Part shown: piece after piece, positions 24,031-32,204 of the stretch
How positions within the stretch are numbered: the stretch's first letter is position 1
Layout of the letters: every line of letters begins with the position of its first letter
Source: a virus
Length of the DNA: 41,654 bases
Virus record (IMG/VR): IMGVR_UViG_3300009788_000174
Location: 1 to 41,654 of that record
Direction: 5' to 3' (one strand)
The notes under the pieces: generated by a model
The model's database searches: none
Seen by the model: only the letters and a program-made list of their open reading frames with translations
What the model was told of the DNA's origin: nothing
Made by a program: the position numbers and the translations under genes

Positions 24031-25049
24031 TATGACTCAACCTCAATACCGAATTCAGCCCCATTAACATCAGCTTCTTCCCATGCTGCTGAATCCGCCG
24101 GATTAGTCTCCCAAATATCTGTGTATTTTGCATAACTTGTGGCCAATGTATGTTCGTTGCCACTGTAATCTGTTGAAATTGGTCGTGCTAACTGTTCGAG
24201 AATTCGTGGGTTTGCATCATCTTTCTTCGCAATACTAGTTAAAGCAATACCATGTATTATATCTACCTCCCCAGATAAGTCTTCAAAAGTAAAAGCGTCT
24301 TTATCTGATACTGTTGATGATTCAATATATGTTGAGTCCTCATCTGGAGTTGTTGGATCATCAACATGTAAATAATTATCTATGCTGTCTGCGTCACTAC
24401 CAACAAAATCACTGACATAACCATTCCCATTAGGCATAAGTGTTTCAACGACACAGTCACCAAGAAAATCATTATTCACGGAACCTGACATGTCACAAAA
24501 ATATATATCATCAAGATAAAATGACCCTGACGCTAACCCACCCATTTCAAATTGCACTCCATTGATAGGTCCAGCACCACTAAGAGTATCCGAACTAGTG
24601 GGAATTGTAATTTCTACCGTACCGTTAATGACTAAGATTGTCTCAATTGATGTTGAATTTGCTATTTCCCCTTTGAATTCAATATAGTTCCAAGTATCAA
24701 GTGCCAAAGCTGATGTGGCCGTCCCTAGTGTTGCTGCTCCTGCTTTAACTACTAGATGCCCAGAAGTATCTAAATACAGTGAGAGGGCATCGGCAGTACC
24801 CCTAAAATTGAGAAAAGGAGCAGAGCTTGAATAATAGCCCTCTATTTTTAAGGCAAAACCAATTACAAACTTTGCATCTGTAAATACCTGACTAAATGTT
24901 ATCCCGTCGGTATAACCGTTAAATTCTAGACACCCACTACCATTTCGCTGCTCTGAATTACTTATCAATGGTGTAGCATAGGTTATACCTAGATATGTTA
25001 AATCAGCAGTTGTAACTGCATTGAAACCTTCTATCTTCAGTAATGCCAT
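24030..25049 (-). CDS. LamG/concanavalin-like virion protein
   Basis: A 339-residue protein. Residues about 40-190 show the repeated strands of a concanavalin/LamG-type jelly-roll (SLYLDTSGHLVVKAGAATLG, DTWNYIEFKGEIANSTSIET, INGTVEITIPTSSDTLSG, GSFYLDDIYFCDMSGS), a fold used for sugar binding or subunit contact. The C-terminal part (DDANPRILEQLARPIST ... SYAKYTDIWETNPADSAAW) follows a pattern common in phage surface proteins and ends EFGIEVES. It follows the portal with a TAATG overlap. Capsid decoration or a host-glycan binder are both possible. Confidence 0.72.
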   Translation of the reverse strand: MALLKIEGFNAVTTADLTYLGITYATPLISNSEQRNGSGCLEFNGYTDGITFSQVFTDAKFVIGFALKIEGYYSSSAPFLNFRGTADALSLYLDTSGHLVVKAGAATLGTATSALALDTWNYIEFKGEIANSTSIETILVINGTVEITIPTSSDTLSGAGPINGVQFEMGGLASGSFYLDDIYFCDMSGSVNNDFLGDCVVETLMPNGNGYVSDFVGSDADSIDNYLHVDDPTTPDEDSTYIESSTVSDKDAFTFEDLSGEVDIIHGIALTSIAKKDDANPRILEQLARPISTDYSGNEHTLATSYAKYTDIWETNPADSAAWEEADVNGAEFGIEVES

Positions 25050-26866
25050 TATTTACCTTCCCCTCGTGTTTCGTCCTTAGGGACTGTGTCTAGTGTTTTC
25101 TCTTGCTTCTCATCCTTACTAGCATTATCAACGCCACCAAGTTCATCGACACCACGAGCTTTCGTTTGGGCCTCCAAAATACGCGTTGCCCGCTCAGCGT
25201 GAGCAATCTTAGCTTTCTCAACTACGCCCTTCGGGTAGTTCTTAGCTCCACTGGCCGACTCAGGATCAATCAATCCCATTTCCACATCATCCTTCAATAC
25301 ATCTGGATCAGAGAAAATTACCTTGGCACTATCAATCTCACCCTCAATTTTCTTGAGTGTCTGCAACGAGACCTTATGGGCAATGTCAATGTTAACAATC
25401 TGCTTGAGTGCTTCACGCTGGTATGTAATAGACGGACTATTCTTCATTGACTTACGGAGTTCTTCGGCCTCTTCCCGTCGATCGTTATCTGTACGTAAGG
25501 AATACTTCGTCGGGTATCTGATTGTTGGGATCGTGCCCTTCAAGTTCTCATACATAGTCCAGAACCGAGCGACATTTCGTTCACCCTGCTCAAGTTCAAG
25601 ACCAATAGCACTTAGCCCGGCTTCAAGACTACGTTCATCATAGCCCTTACTCTCTGCTGAAGCCATCGTTGGTCGCATTGACGATACAGCAAGACGAGCA
25701 AGAGCCTTAATATCTCGCTTTAACTCATCTTGTTTCGCCATTGAGGCTTGGACTGGCTCAGAAGAGGGATGAATAAAGGCCGGCATATCCAACCCCTTTG
25801 GGATACGTCGCCCTGACGATGGACCTGCTGCAATCTCTTGGTTCTTCGACGTCTCTGCATCTTCTGCTGTCCCTTGGTATACGATTGTAGACCCATCTTC
25901 ATCGGTTTCACTAGCAATTGCAGCCCGACGTTGATAAAAGTTCTCTGATTTAGGGTCAAATTGCTCAACGTAGAATGGAAAATTCGCTCGTAGTAAGTAT
26001 GAGATATCTGCACTTGCCAGATTCATCAGTGTGATCTGATAATTGGCAATATCTGTCATCAAACTTTCAAAGATCGTGAAGAGCGTGAACGGAATCGATG
26101 GTAATTGTGCAATTTGTACATCAATACCAGGCTGACCGAGTCGATTGATTGGTTTGGAATCCTTATCAAAGAAATGACAGTATATACAACCATCACCACG
26201 CCATAGATAACGAAAACGCTCCTCAATCTTGGTTGGGAGTCCCGTTGCCTCATCACGCCCCATTGCATAGTCGCGGAGAAGTAGGACTTGGAACTCTACA
26301 CTATCACTATCACTCTCAACTACCCAATTAAGGATATCTTCTGTTTTGTAGTGGTAAATGTAAGGGTGACTATCCCCCTTTTGACTCATTGTTGGACCTT
26401 GAAGCTCTGGCATATCAACAAATACACCGACTCGACCCAATGCAAGTAGCTCAGGTAGGATATTTCGCCCCACAAAGCTATTCATAGAGCTTCCTTTACG
26501 GTCGATACCGTAGTTAAGCCCAAGACTTGCGTCCAAAAAGGATTGCTCACCTCCTTCACGAGTCACATCCGAAATTCGTTGGAAAATCGAATCTTTGACT
26601 TCATTAACAGCATCTTTAGCAAATGCTGCATTGTAAGATAAGGCTTTTCGCTCATCGAAATCTGTGGTCGACTCCCGCTTGCTGAACTTCTTGATATATG
26701 CTTCAATAAATTCATCGCCAGCTTCGTATGTCAGCCGCCACTTAGACCAAGACTCACACTTTTTAGCATAATCTGGGTGTCTCGAAGACGCAATCTTTAC
26801 GTCTGATGCCATGATCTCATGGATATGAGATTCACCCAGTGCTTTACTTAACTCAAAATCGATCAT
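25049..26866 (-). CDS. Portal protein (DUF4055-type)
   Basis: A 605-residue portal, the dodecameric ring through which DNA enters the head. The N-terminus has YAKKCESWSKWRLTYEAGDEFIEAYI and YNAAFAKDAVNEVKDSIFQR. The centre has GRVGVFVDMPE and YHYKTEDILNWVVES, the usual signature of the DUF4055 portal group, then SLMTDIANYQITLMNLASADISYLLRA. The C-terminus is charged and extended (GVDELGGVDNASKDEKQEK). It follows the terminase with an ATGA overlap, the standard TerL-portal order. Confidence 0.87.
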   Translation of the reverse strand: MIDFELSKALGESHIHEIMASDVKIASSRHPDYAKKCESWSKWRLTYEAGDEFIEAYIKKFSKRESTTDFDERKALSYNAAFAKDAVNEVKDSIFQRISDVTREGGEQSFLDASLGLNYGIDRKGSSMNSFVGRNILPELLALGRVGVFVDMPELQGPTMSQKGDSHPYIYHYKTEDILNWVVESDSDSVEFQVLLLRDYAMGRDEATGLPTKIEERFRYLWRGDGCIYCHFFDKDSKPINRLGQPGIDVQIAQLPSIPFTLFTIFESLMTDIANYQITLMNLASADISYLLRANFPFYVEQFDPKSENFYQRRAAIASETDEDGSTIVYQGTAEDAETSKNQEIAAGPSSGRRIPKGLDMPAFIHPSSEPVQASMAKQDELKRDIKALARLAVSSMRPTMASAESKGYDERSLEAGLSAIGLELEQGERNVARFWTMYENLKGTIPTIRYPTKYSLRTDNDRREEAEELRKSMKNSPSITYQREALKQIVNIDIAHKVSLQTLKKIEGEIDSAKVIFSDPDVLKDDVEMGLIDPESASGAKNYPKGVVEKAKIAHAERATRILEAQTKARGVDELGGVDNASKDEKQEKTLDTVPKDETRGEGK

Positions 26867-28515
26867 GCTGGAGACTCCATGTTTTGTGAAACACCCGTTG
26901 ACACTGCCAAAGGTAATGCTATCTCCGCGTAGTTACGGGAATGAGCAAAGTGGTCATGATGGTTATCACCTTTGATGTATTTTCCGATTAAATTGCCGTC
27001 GGAATCTTTTTCATAAATCCTCACAAGAGATTTAAGGTGTTCCTTGTACTCGTTTGACAGATCCTTTGGTAAGAGTATCATCTTTGAGCGGAATCGGCTC
27101 AAAGATAAGTCTAACCACGAAGTACGATCAACGGAGACGGTGAGTTCGTCCTCGTTGACATGAATTTGTTTCCCGGCAATACCACGACTATACTGACACA
27201 GGCTGACTTTACCAAACCACCGCTCAGCAAACTCGCGTGCTTTTCTCTTTTCAGGTTGTGAATCGATGACTGCATGTTTTACTTTGAACGCATCCATGAG
27301 AGCATCTAGCTCCTCGAAGTGACGGCACTTCCCTTCCAAAATGACAGATGGTTTTGCGTGCGTGTTAACATTAACAGAGTCAGGTGCCAATTTCCACAGA
27401 TCGACTTCATAGTGAAGCCAGTTTCCGACATCAATACCCATTGTGATAAGACGGTCGCTACGCTCTTCGTAGAATCTCTTAAGAAAACCACCCATGCAAT
27501 CGCGAAGATCGGCATCACAAAGCTTGGCACCATCAACAATGTGTGGTACACCAAGCTTCGAGTTGTGGAATTCTTGTTCATCTGCTGGATTTGTCTGGGC
27601 TAAAAAGTAAGCTTTGATGAAGTTCGATGGTGTTGCACCCTTAGCACTTGAATACATCTGGCTTATGCCAAATCCCCGCATAGTCTTTTCTTTGACCTTA
27701 GGGACCCATATTCCATTCGCTAAGAATTCCCACTTCTGTTCATGTACAAGCTCTTTACCGCAAAGGTGACATTTCAGGAATGATTTCGCTACATCTGGAT
27801 CGTCGGAGTGTTCGCCGCAAATCTCATAGTTTCTAGGGAACTCAAGATTGATATGCTTACCACACCCAGGACAATGAAAGAAGAACTCTTCCTGTGTTGA
27901 AGTCTTGAATGTAGTGTTGATTCCCTTGTCATCGACTGTTGGTGTGGAAATTTCCCATGTTAGGGCCATACTATAACCAGAAAGACGTTCACGGGCGAGA
28001 GGTATATTCTCTTGCCGCATTTCATCTTTCTCGTCTAGTACTAATACTCCTACGGGAACTGATTTAAGTCCCGCCCTTGACTTACTTCCTCGGATGTAGA
28101 GATTAGCTTGGCCCGCTCTTTTATGACCGACGTTCTTAACATCTGTAAATATTTTGCCCAGATGTGCTGAAGATTCAATAGCTGGATCAAAACGAGCAGC
28201 ACTGAAATCACTAGCGTCTGGGGTTTTAGCGGGAAGCACATAAAGACAATCCACCCCGTGAATATCAATGTAGTAAAACACGATATTAAGGACAGTCTCG
28301 GTAAATCCCATTTGGGCTGCTTTTTGTCCAACATTGAATTCCGCCTCACTATCATGCATCCCCCTAAGCCAAGGGTGTCTCTTAAATGACCATCGCCCTG
28401 GGTAGGGTGGTCCCATTTCACGGTAAGCTTCAGCCCATTGTGAAGGTAACACAATTGACTTACGCCTCAGGCCGGATGAAATCCTCTCCGTCATCAAAGT
28501 AGCTAAGGCGTGCAT
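26863..28515 (-). CDS. terL: Large terminase subunit, GpA-like
   Basis: A 550-residue DNA packaging motor. The ATPase half has LPSQWAEAYREM, PGRWSFKRHPWLRGMHD, a Walker A-like GQKAAQMGFTE at residues 63-73 and Walker B VLVLDEKDE near 157-165, the pattern of lambda gpA-type terminases. The zinc-binding FFHCPGCGKHINLEF ... CHLCGK lies near 215-255. The nuclease half starts ITMGIDVG near 360, with VIDSQPEKRKAREFAERW and GDNHHDHFAHSRNYAEIAL. GGAG lies six bases before the ATG at 28515. The first about 20 residues overlap another frame that also reads like protein (28460-28630), so a slightly later start is possible. Confidence 0.9.
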   Translation of the reverse strand: MHALATLMTERISSGLRRKSIVLPSQWAEAYREMGPPYPGRWSFKRHPWLRGMHDSEAEFNVGQKAAQMGFTETVLNIVFYYIDIHGVDCLYVLPAKTPDASDFSAARFDPAIESSAHLGKIFTDVKNVGHKRAGQANLYIRGSKSRAGLKSVPVGVLVLDEKDEMRQENIPLARERLSGYSMALTWEISTPTVDDKGINTTFKTSTQEEFFFHCPGCGKHINLEFPRNYEICGEHSDDPDVAKSFLKCHLCGKELVHEQKWEFLANGIWVPKVKEKTMRGFGISQMYSSAKGATPSNFIKAYFLAQTNPADEQEFHNSKLGVPHIVDGAKLCDADLRDCMGGFLKRFYEERSDRLITMGIDVGNWLHYEVDLWKLAPDSVNVNTHAKPSVILEGKCRHFEELDALMDAFKVKHAVIDSQPEKRKAREFAERWFGKVSLCQYSRGIAGKQIHVNEDELTVSVDRTSWLDLSLSRFRSKMILLPKDLSNEYKEHLKSLVRIYEKDSDGNLIGKYIKGDNHHDHFAHSRNYAEIALPLAVSTGVSQNMESPA

Positions 28516-28630
28516 TCAGAACTCCATCTCTCTCGGGATCACAAATCGAATCTAAGTAAAAGTCCTGTTCGCTATTCGTCAAAGACGGATAGGTCCACTG
28601 GTATTTCGGATTCTGATCTAATCGGGGCAT
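28460..28630 (-). CDS. Small overlapping ORF between terminase subunits
   Basis: A 56-residue ORF in a third frame, starting at ATG 28630 inside the end of 28572-29171 and ending inside the start of the terminase gene. It encodes a protein-like acidic sequence (PKYQWTYPSLTNSEQDFYLD then ICDPERDGVLNARLSYFDDG). It uses the bases between the two neighbouring genes in an open frame, and its length is not explained by either. No good ribosome binding site is visible, so it may be translated by coupling. It could alternatively be chance. Confidence 0.42.
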   Translation of the reverse strand: MPRLDQNPKYQWTYPSLTNSEQDFYLDSICDPERDGVLNARLSYFDDGEDFIRPEA

Positions 28631-29171
28631 CTAAGTTCATTGTTACGGCTATCATTTTTGTGCTAATCTTATCAACGATATCAGTATCGGTAATGTGGTC
28701 AGTGATGATTTCAACATACTGAGCAGCAAGCCTAAGGACTGAATCCTTACCAAGCAACTGTCCCATCTTACCTTCCATCTTATCACAACTTGTAACAAGT
28801 CTTTCGATTTTCATGATAAGATCAGATGCTCGCGTTGAGTACATTAACAACATATCGTTGTCTTGGGCAGTATTAAGCATATTCTCCAATATCATCCGGA
28901 GGATTCCGACTTCTTCGCGTAGGGATTTGATTCCACTGTTATCTGCGAGTTGATTAACACGCCCTTGCCACTTTGTTAAGTGGTAATTACGTACCGCCGC
29001 TTTCTCCTGCTTGACGTCTGATAGTGCCCCACCATGGCGAGCACAATAATCAGTGTCGTTAACCTTAACAAAAGGGCATTGCCCCATACTCTTACTGTGT
29101 CCTTGACATCTCTCTGTATTCGCATGAATGACAGGATTCCACCGCTCAAACTTGTTTTCGACTATAGACAT
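28572..29171 (-). CDS. Probable small terminase subunit with zinc knuckle
   Basis: A 199-residue protein directly before the large terminase. The N-terminus has a metal-binding pattern: RCQGHSKSMGQCPFVKVNDT then DYCARHGG (four Cys/His positions). A helical body follows with SGIKSLREEVGILRMILEN, ASDLIMKIERLVTSCDKMEGK and RLAAQYVEIITDHI. This zinc knuckle plus helical body next to a TerL is a pattern I recall in many environmental phages, where it is annotated hypothetical. The location suggests the small terminase or a packaging-site binder. AAGG precedes the ATG. Confidence 0.66.
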   Translation of the reverse strand: MSIVENKFERWNPVIHANTERCQGHSKSMGQCPFVKVNDTDYCARHGGALSDVKQEKAAVRNYHLTKWQGRVNQLADNSGIKSLREEVGILRMILENMLNTAQDNDMLLMYSTRASDLIMKIERLVTSCDKMEGKMGQLLGKDSVLRLAAQYVEIITDHITDTDIVDKISTKMIAVTMNLDAPIRSESEIPVDLSVFDE

Positions 29172-29195
29172 GATTTACCTTGGGTGAAGGTGAGC

Positions 29196-30887
29196 TTACC
29201 AGATTCCACGGACATCGAAGTCCGGCTCAAAATTGGACGCGACAAAAGGTTGTTTGACGGTCCAGTATGAATTAACTATGTAGACTTGAACCTCTCCTGG
29301 TGTCCCGCCGGTGACATGGCACTTGGCACTTTCTGAATTCTTTAACCAGAACTCAGGGGACCTGTCTTGGAGACTATTATCAAAATTTACGCCATTCTCA
29401 AGATAACATTGATCAAAGATATATCGACCACCACTATCCGATGTTTCTATATTGACAGTACCACCAAAATAACAACCGGTACAAGCAAGTCTTACATTAT
29501 ACCAGGGACTAATAGTCTCAACGTCAATACAACGAGTATGGGCATCTACAACGACATCGGTCAACGTGAGATAGTAAGTTGTCCACTCTTCGCCTTGAAC
29601 GATCTTTACTGCCGGTCCATGTACCCCGCCACTGGTCGTCTTACCAAAAGAAATACCCTGAAATACCGCATACACATTATCATCGTATCTCTGGTCGGTG
29701 TGAATCAGAAAAACTTCACCATCGAAGGTATGATTGAATTGTGTTACCTTACTCCCGCCCACCCCGATCATCACAAAGTTATCTATATCGGGGAGTGTAA
29801 TTAGACTGCTTGTGGTATACACACCTGGCAGTACCATTAGTATATGTTTTGTTTGGGTCATCGCCGCTATAGCAGTCGCAATTGACCCATAAGGATCATT
29901 TTGACTACCATCGCCAGTCCCCTGTGGGCCTACCCAAATTGTGTCATCAATATAGTTGGACGCCCCACCACCTCCCCCACTCCCGAGAATCGTCACCGTA
30001 TGTGCCCCAGTGAAGTCGCTCTCTGCCACCGCTTCGTTTGCATCTGTGAAACAGTTAAGTGCCCTGATTGTCTGGTTTGCATGTCCACCCGAAACACCCG
30101 CTGTCTTGAGTGTACTATCTTTGAACACGTATTCAATAGTGTGGCTATCTGCCGACGTTATGACCCCACCAAGCAAATTACAATGAACAAAGCTATTATT
30201 ACAGAGGTTTGTCGTATACAGGAAGTCGATTGGTCCGGTCGCTTCACAGTGTTCCATCACAAGATGGCATTTTGTCCCATATGTTGTGTTTTGGGAGAAA
30301 GAAGCACCTGATGTATCCATGATAAGCTTAACATCTTTCAATGTAAGCTTTGTGTCGCTTGCACCATTTGTGTCAACGACTTTAATGCCGATCCTACCGG
30401 CATACTGGTTCAGGGTGATTCCTTCTATTGTAATGTTGTGTAGTTCGGCTGTCCCGTGTATTGGAAGTACCTGAATCGCTTCATCTGTGTTTCCGGCATT
30501 GATAATTGTAGCTGCTGATCCACCTACACCGACGACTCGCACATTAGAGTCAGCAAACGGGAGGTCTGGTATAACGGCTATTTCATCTAAGTCGTAAATT
30601 CCCGGCAGTATCGCAATGATGCTCTTGGTCGTCGAAAGTCGTTTTACTGCCTCATTGATTGACGCTACGGGATTGGTAATGCTACCAGTCCCCGTTGCCC
30701 TCGCATGTTGCTCTACCCAAATGATTGCATCCTCTGATGCAGAGTAAAGTGTCCGTTCAATGGATTGAACCTCTGCTAGCATCTCATCCCAGTCTTCAGG
30801 ATCAGGACCCGCGTAGGTCTTTAGATTTCGTCGCCAGTTAGTAATACCATCCCATAGGGACGCAGGGAAAACACACTTATATGTCAT
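29196..30887 (-). CDS. Twin beta-helix virion protein
   Basis: A 563-residue protein starting at ATG 30887 after GAGG. After about 55 residues it contains two related right-handed beta-helix halves. Each begins with the same entry motif (IIWVEQHARATGTGSITNP; TIWVGPQGTGDGSQNDP) followed by a SIN/SIA helix and IIAILPGIY or ILMVLPGVY, then short beta rungs with VVGVGGS/MIGVGGS. A Gly-rich hinge (ILGSGGGGGASNY) joins the halves. Pectin-lyase-like beta-helices occur in phage tailspikes that bind or cut surface polysaccharide; no catalytic acid pair can be assigned here. It lies between the lysis-like genes and the terminase, downstream of a terminator hairpin. Confidence 0.8.
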   Translation of the reverse strand: MTYKCVFPASLWDGITNWRRNLKTYAGPDPEDWDEMLAEVQSIERTLYSASEDAIIWVEQHARATGTGSITNPVASINEAVKRLSTTKSIIAILPGIYDLDEIAVIPDLPFADSNVRVVGVGGSAATIINAGNTDEAIQVLPIHGTAELHNITIEGITLNQYAGRIGIKVVDTNGASDTKLTLKDVKLIMDTSGASFSQNTTYGTKCHLVMEHCEATGPIDFLYTTNLCNNSFVHCNLLGGVITSADSHTIEYVFKDSTLKTAGVSGGHANQTIRALNCFTDANEAVAESDFTGAHTVTILGSGGGGGASNYIDDTIWVGPQGTGDGSQNDPYGSIATAIAAMTQTKHILMVLPGVYTTSSLITLPDIDNFVMIGVGGSKVTQFNHTFDGEVFLIHTDQRYDDNVYAVFQGISFGKTTSGGVHGPAVKIVQGEEWTTYYLTLTDVVVDAHTRCIDVETISPWYNVRLACTGCYFGGTVNIETSDSGGRYIFDQCYLENGVNFDNSLQDRSPEFWLKNSESAKCHVTGGTPGEVQVYIVNSYWTVKQPFVASNFEPDFDVRGIW

Positions 30888-30900
30888 AGGCCCTCTGTAT

Positions 30901-30940
30901 AAAATACCCCAGCGACGGGTTTTGACACCCGCCGCCAGGG
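30901..30940 (-). terminator. Hairpin terminator upstream of the beta-helix gene
   Basis: A 14-bp stem with G-T pairs (30927-30940 with 30907-30920) and a 6-base loop is followed on the minus strand by TATTTTAT. It follows the stop of 30954-31337 by 13 bases and would end or reduce the short transcript from 33440, separating the protease and membrane-protein genes from the terminase block. Confidence 0.75.
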
Positions 30941-30953
30941 ACACCCAAGGAGA

Positions 30954-31337
30954 TTACACGTCACGTACAAACTTAGCGAGAGTTGACAGAATCAACTCAT
31001 GCTCTTCTCGTTGCAGCTTTTGCTGGCCGAGAAGTTCTTTTAGGATAGAGGTCTGCTCTGTACTATTTTCCGACAAAGCTATGATTGCCCGTTCAAGTGA
31101 GGGGCGGGTATACCACTTCCTAATTCCGTCTTCGTCCGTGACGTTATGCCAGTCGTGGAGTTCTTTGACATTTCTGTGACATTTTTCGCACCCTGCAACC
31201 GCGTCTCGAATCTCACTTATATCACTAAGATCGATCCCACGGGTCTTGAGGAAACCGATGGCTTTATCACCAACGATTACCACAAGCAGTGTTGCGATTG
31301 TTATCACCGCCAAAATATCCTGAACACTCCACTCCAT
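30954..31337 (-). CDS. Membrane-anchored small protein, holin-like candidate
   Basis: A 127-residue protein with one N-terminal membrane segment (residues about 6-30: QDILAVITIATLLVVIVGDK) and a cytosolic part with a metal-like CEKCH near residue 51, a WHNVTDEDGIRKWYTRPSLERAI stretch, and a C-terminal helix. The single transmembrane helix and position near the serine protease suggest lysis or superinfection control, but it lacks a clear holin signature. GAGGAG lies seven bases before the ATG. Confidence 0.62.
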   Translation of the reverse strand: MEWSVQDILAVITIATLLVVIVGDKAIGFLKTRGIDLSDISEIRDAVAGCEKCHRNVKELHDWHNVTDEDGIRKWYTRPSLERAIIALSENSTEQTSILKELLGQQKLQREEHELILSTLAKFVRDV

Positions 31338-31340
31338 TAG

Positions 31341-31619
31341 CTACTCCTCTTCAACTTCGGTCACAAGGTCAAACTCTTCCATGTATTTGACAATCTTACC
31401 AAGTTGTCTTACAGTCTGGAGTTGAAGAATAATCAACTGTCCAAATGGAGAGCCAGCAACATCGTTGAAGCTCTTCTTCAGGTCCTCGTCGAGACCGACG
31501 TTCTTAACCTCGGGGGTGTCGAGTTGACTATTCTGTATCCCCTCCGCTAATTCCTGTCCGTGTTTCCGTATGAATTCCATGTTCTGTACGAGAAACGCTT
31601 CTACTTTCGGATTGTCCAT
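31341..31619 (-). CDS. Small acidic helical protein
   Basis: A 92-residue protein (DNPKVEAFLVQNMEFIRKHG, LDTPEVKNVGLDEDLKKSF, LLQTVRQLGKIVKYMEEFD), mostly alpha-helical with an acidic end. Its first 92 bases overlap the end of 31528-31980 in another frame. The GGAG in the overlap lies about ten bases before its ATG. No family is recognised; it may pair with the membrane proteins next to it. Confidence 0.6.
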   Translation of the reverse strand: MDNPKVEAFLVQNMEFIRKHGQELAEGIQNSQLDTPEVKNVGLDEDLKKSFNDVAGSPFGQLIILQLQTVRQLGKIVKYMEEFDLVTEVEEE

Positions 31620-31980
31620 CGGGTGTAATCTCCCATTCGAGGACCGCGTTCACCGGGGGAGGTGCAAGCGGTTCGGGTGTCGTATTCAATTGTGACAGGC
31701 CGAAACCTGCTGCTCCAGCGGCCAACGCGAGCACCGCCCCCTTGGTAAAGTTACCAACGGAAGACGGTGCTTTGACTGTAGCTTCAGCAGCTTGACTGAC
31801 GATGGTCTGATTCCCAAAGGGAATCTCGGCAAGGAAACCCTGCAACTGGGCAGGGTCCATACCATTGTCCTTCGCAATCACGGCCCGCTCAACGTCGCTA
31901 TTTCGCTTCATGACGTTCATGAAGTTCCATAGGTTTGCTGTCCGGAACTGTGCTTCAGCTTGTTCGCGTTGACTCGGCAT
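31528..31980 (-). CDS. Small protein with a central hydrophobic segment
   Basis: A 150-residue protein with a helical N-terminus (EAQFRTANLWNFMNVMKRNSDVERAVIAK) and an Ala/Gly-rich hydrophobic segment near residues 80-97 (GAVLALAAGAAGFGLSQL), possibly a membrane helix, then a Pro-rich linker (EPLAPPPVNAV). The last about 30 residues (SESRSVSRTEHGIHTETRTG) overlap 31341-31619 and look less natural, so the true protein might end earlier through a frameshift. AUG-proximal GG-rich sequence is weak; the ATG is three bases after the stop of 31984-32184, so coupling is likely. Confidence 0.55.
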   Translation of the reverse strand: MPSQREQAEAQFRTANLWNFMNVMKRNSDVERAVIAKDNGMDPAQLQGFLAEIPFGNQTIVSQAAEATVKAPSSVGNFTKGAVLALAAGAAGFGLSQLNTTPEPLAPPPVNAVLEWEITPDGQSESRSVSRTEHGIHTETRTGISGGDTE

Positions 31981-31983
31981 TGG

Positions 31984-32184
31984 TTACCCTGCCTTCACGA
32001 CGGGGGTACGGTCAGCCGTGGCAAGAGCCGCCATCAGGGCGGGGGACTCACCTTGGCCACCTTGGAACAAGTCCTTCTGGTACGCCAAAAGGGTGTTTTG
32101 AGAAAGTTGCTGGTTGTTCGCAACTCCCTGGGCCGCAATGACGGTCAACTGACCGGTCAATTGCTCATGAAGCTCAACAGACAT
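31984..32184 (-). CDS. Small protein downstream of the protease
   Basis: A 66-residue protein (SVELHEQLTGQLTVIAAQGV, NNQQLSQNTLLAYQKDLFQG, then a short Ala-rich end). It is probably helical. AAGGAG is well placed before the ATG. It lies in the same transcript as the secreted protease; no family is recognised. Confidence 0.6.
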   Translation of the reverse strand: MSVELHEQLTGQLTVIAAQGVANNQQLSQNTLLAYQKDLFQGGQGESPALMAALATADRTPVVKAG

Positions 32185-32204
32185 AATATCTCCTTCGAGA
32201 TGGG

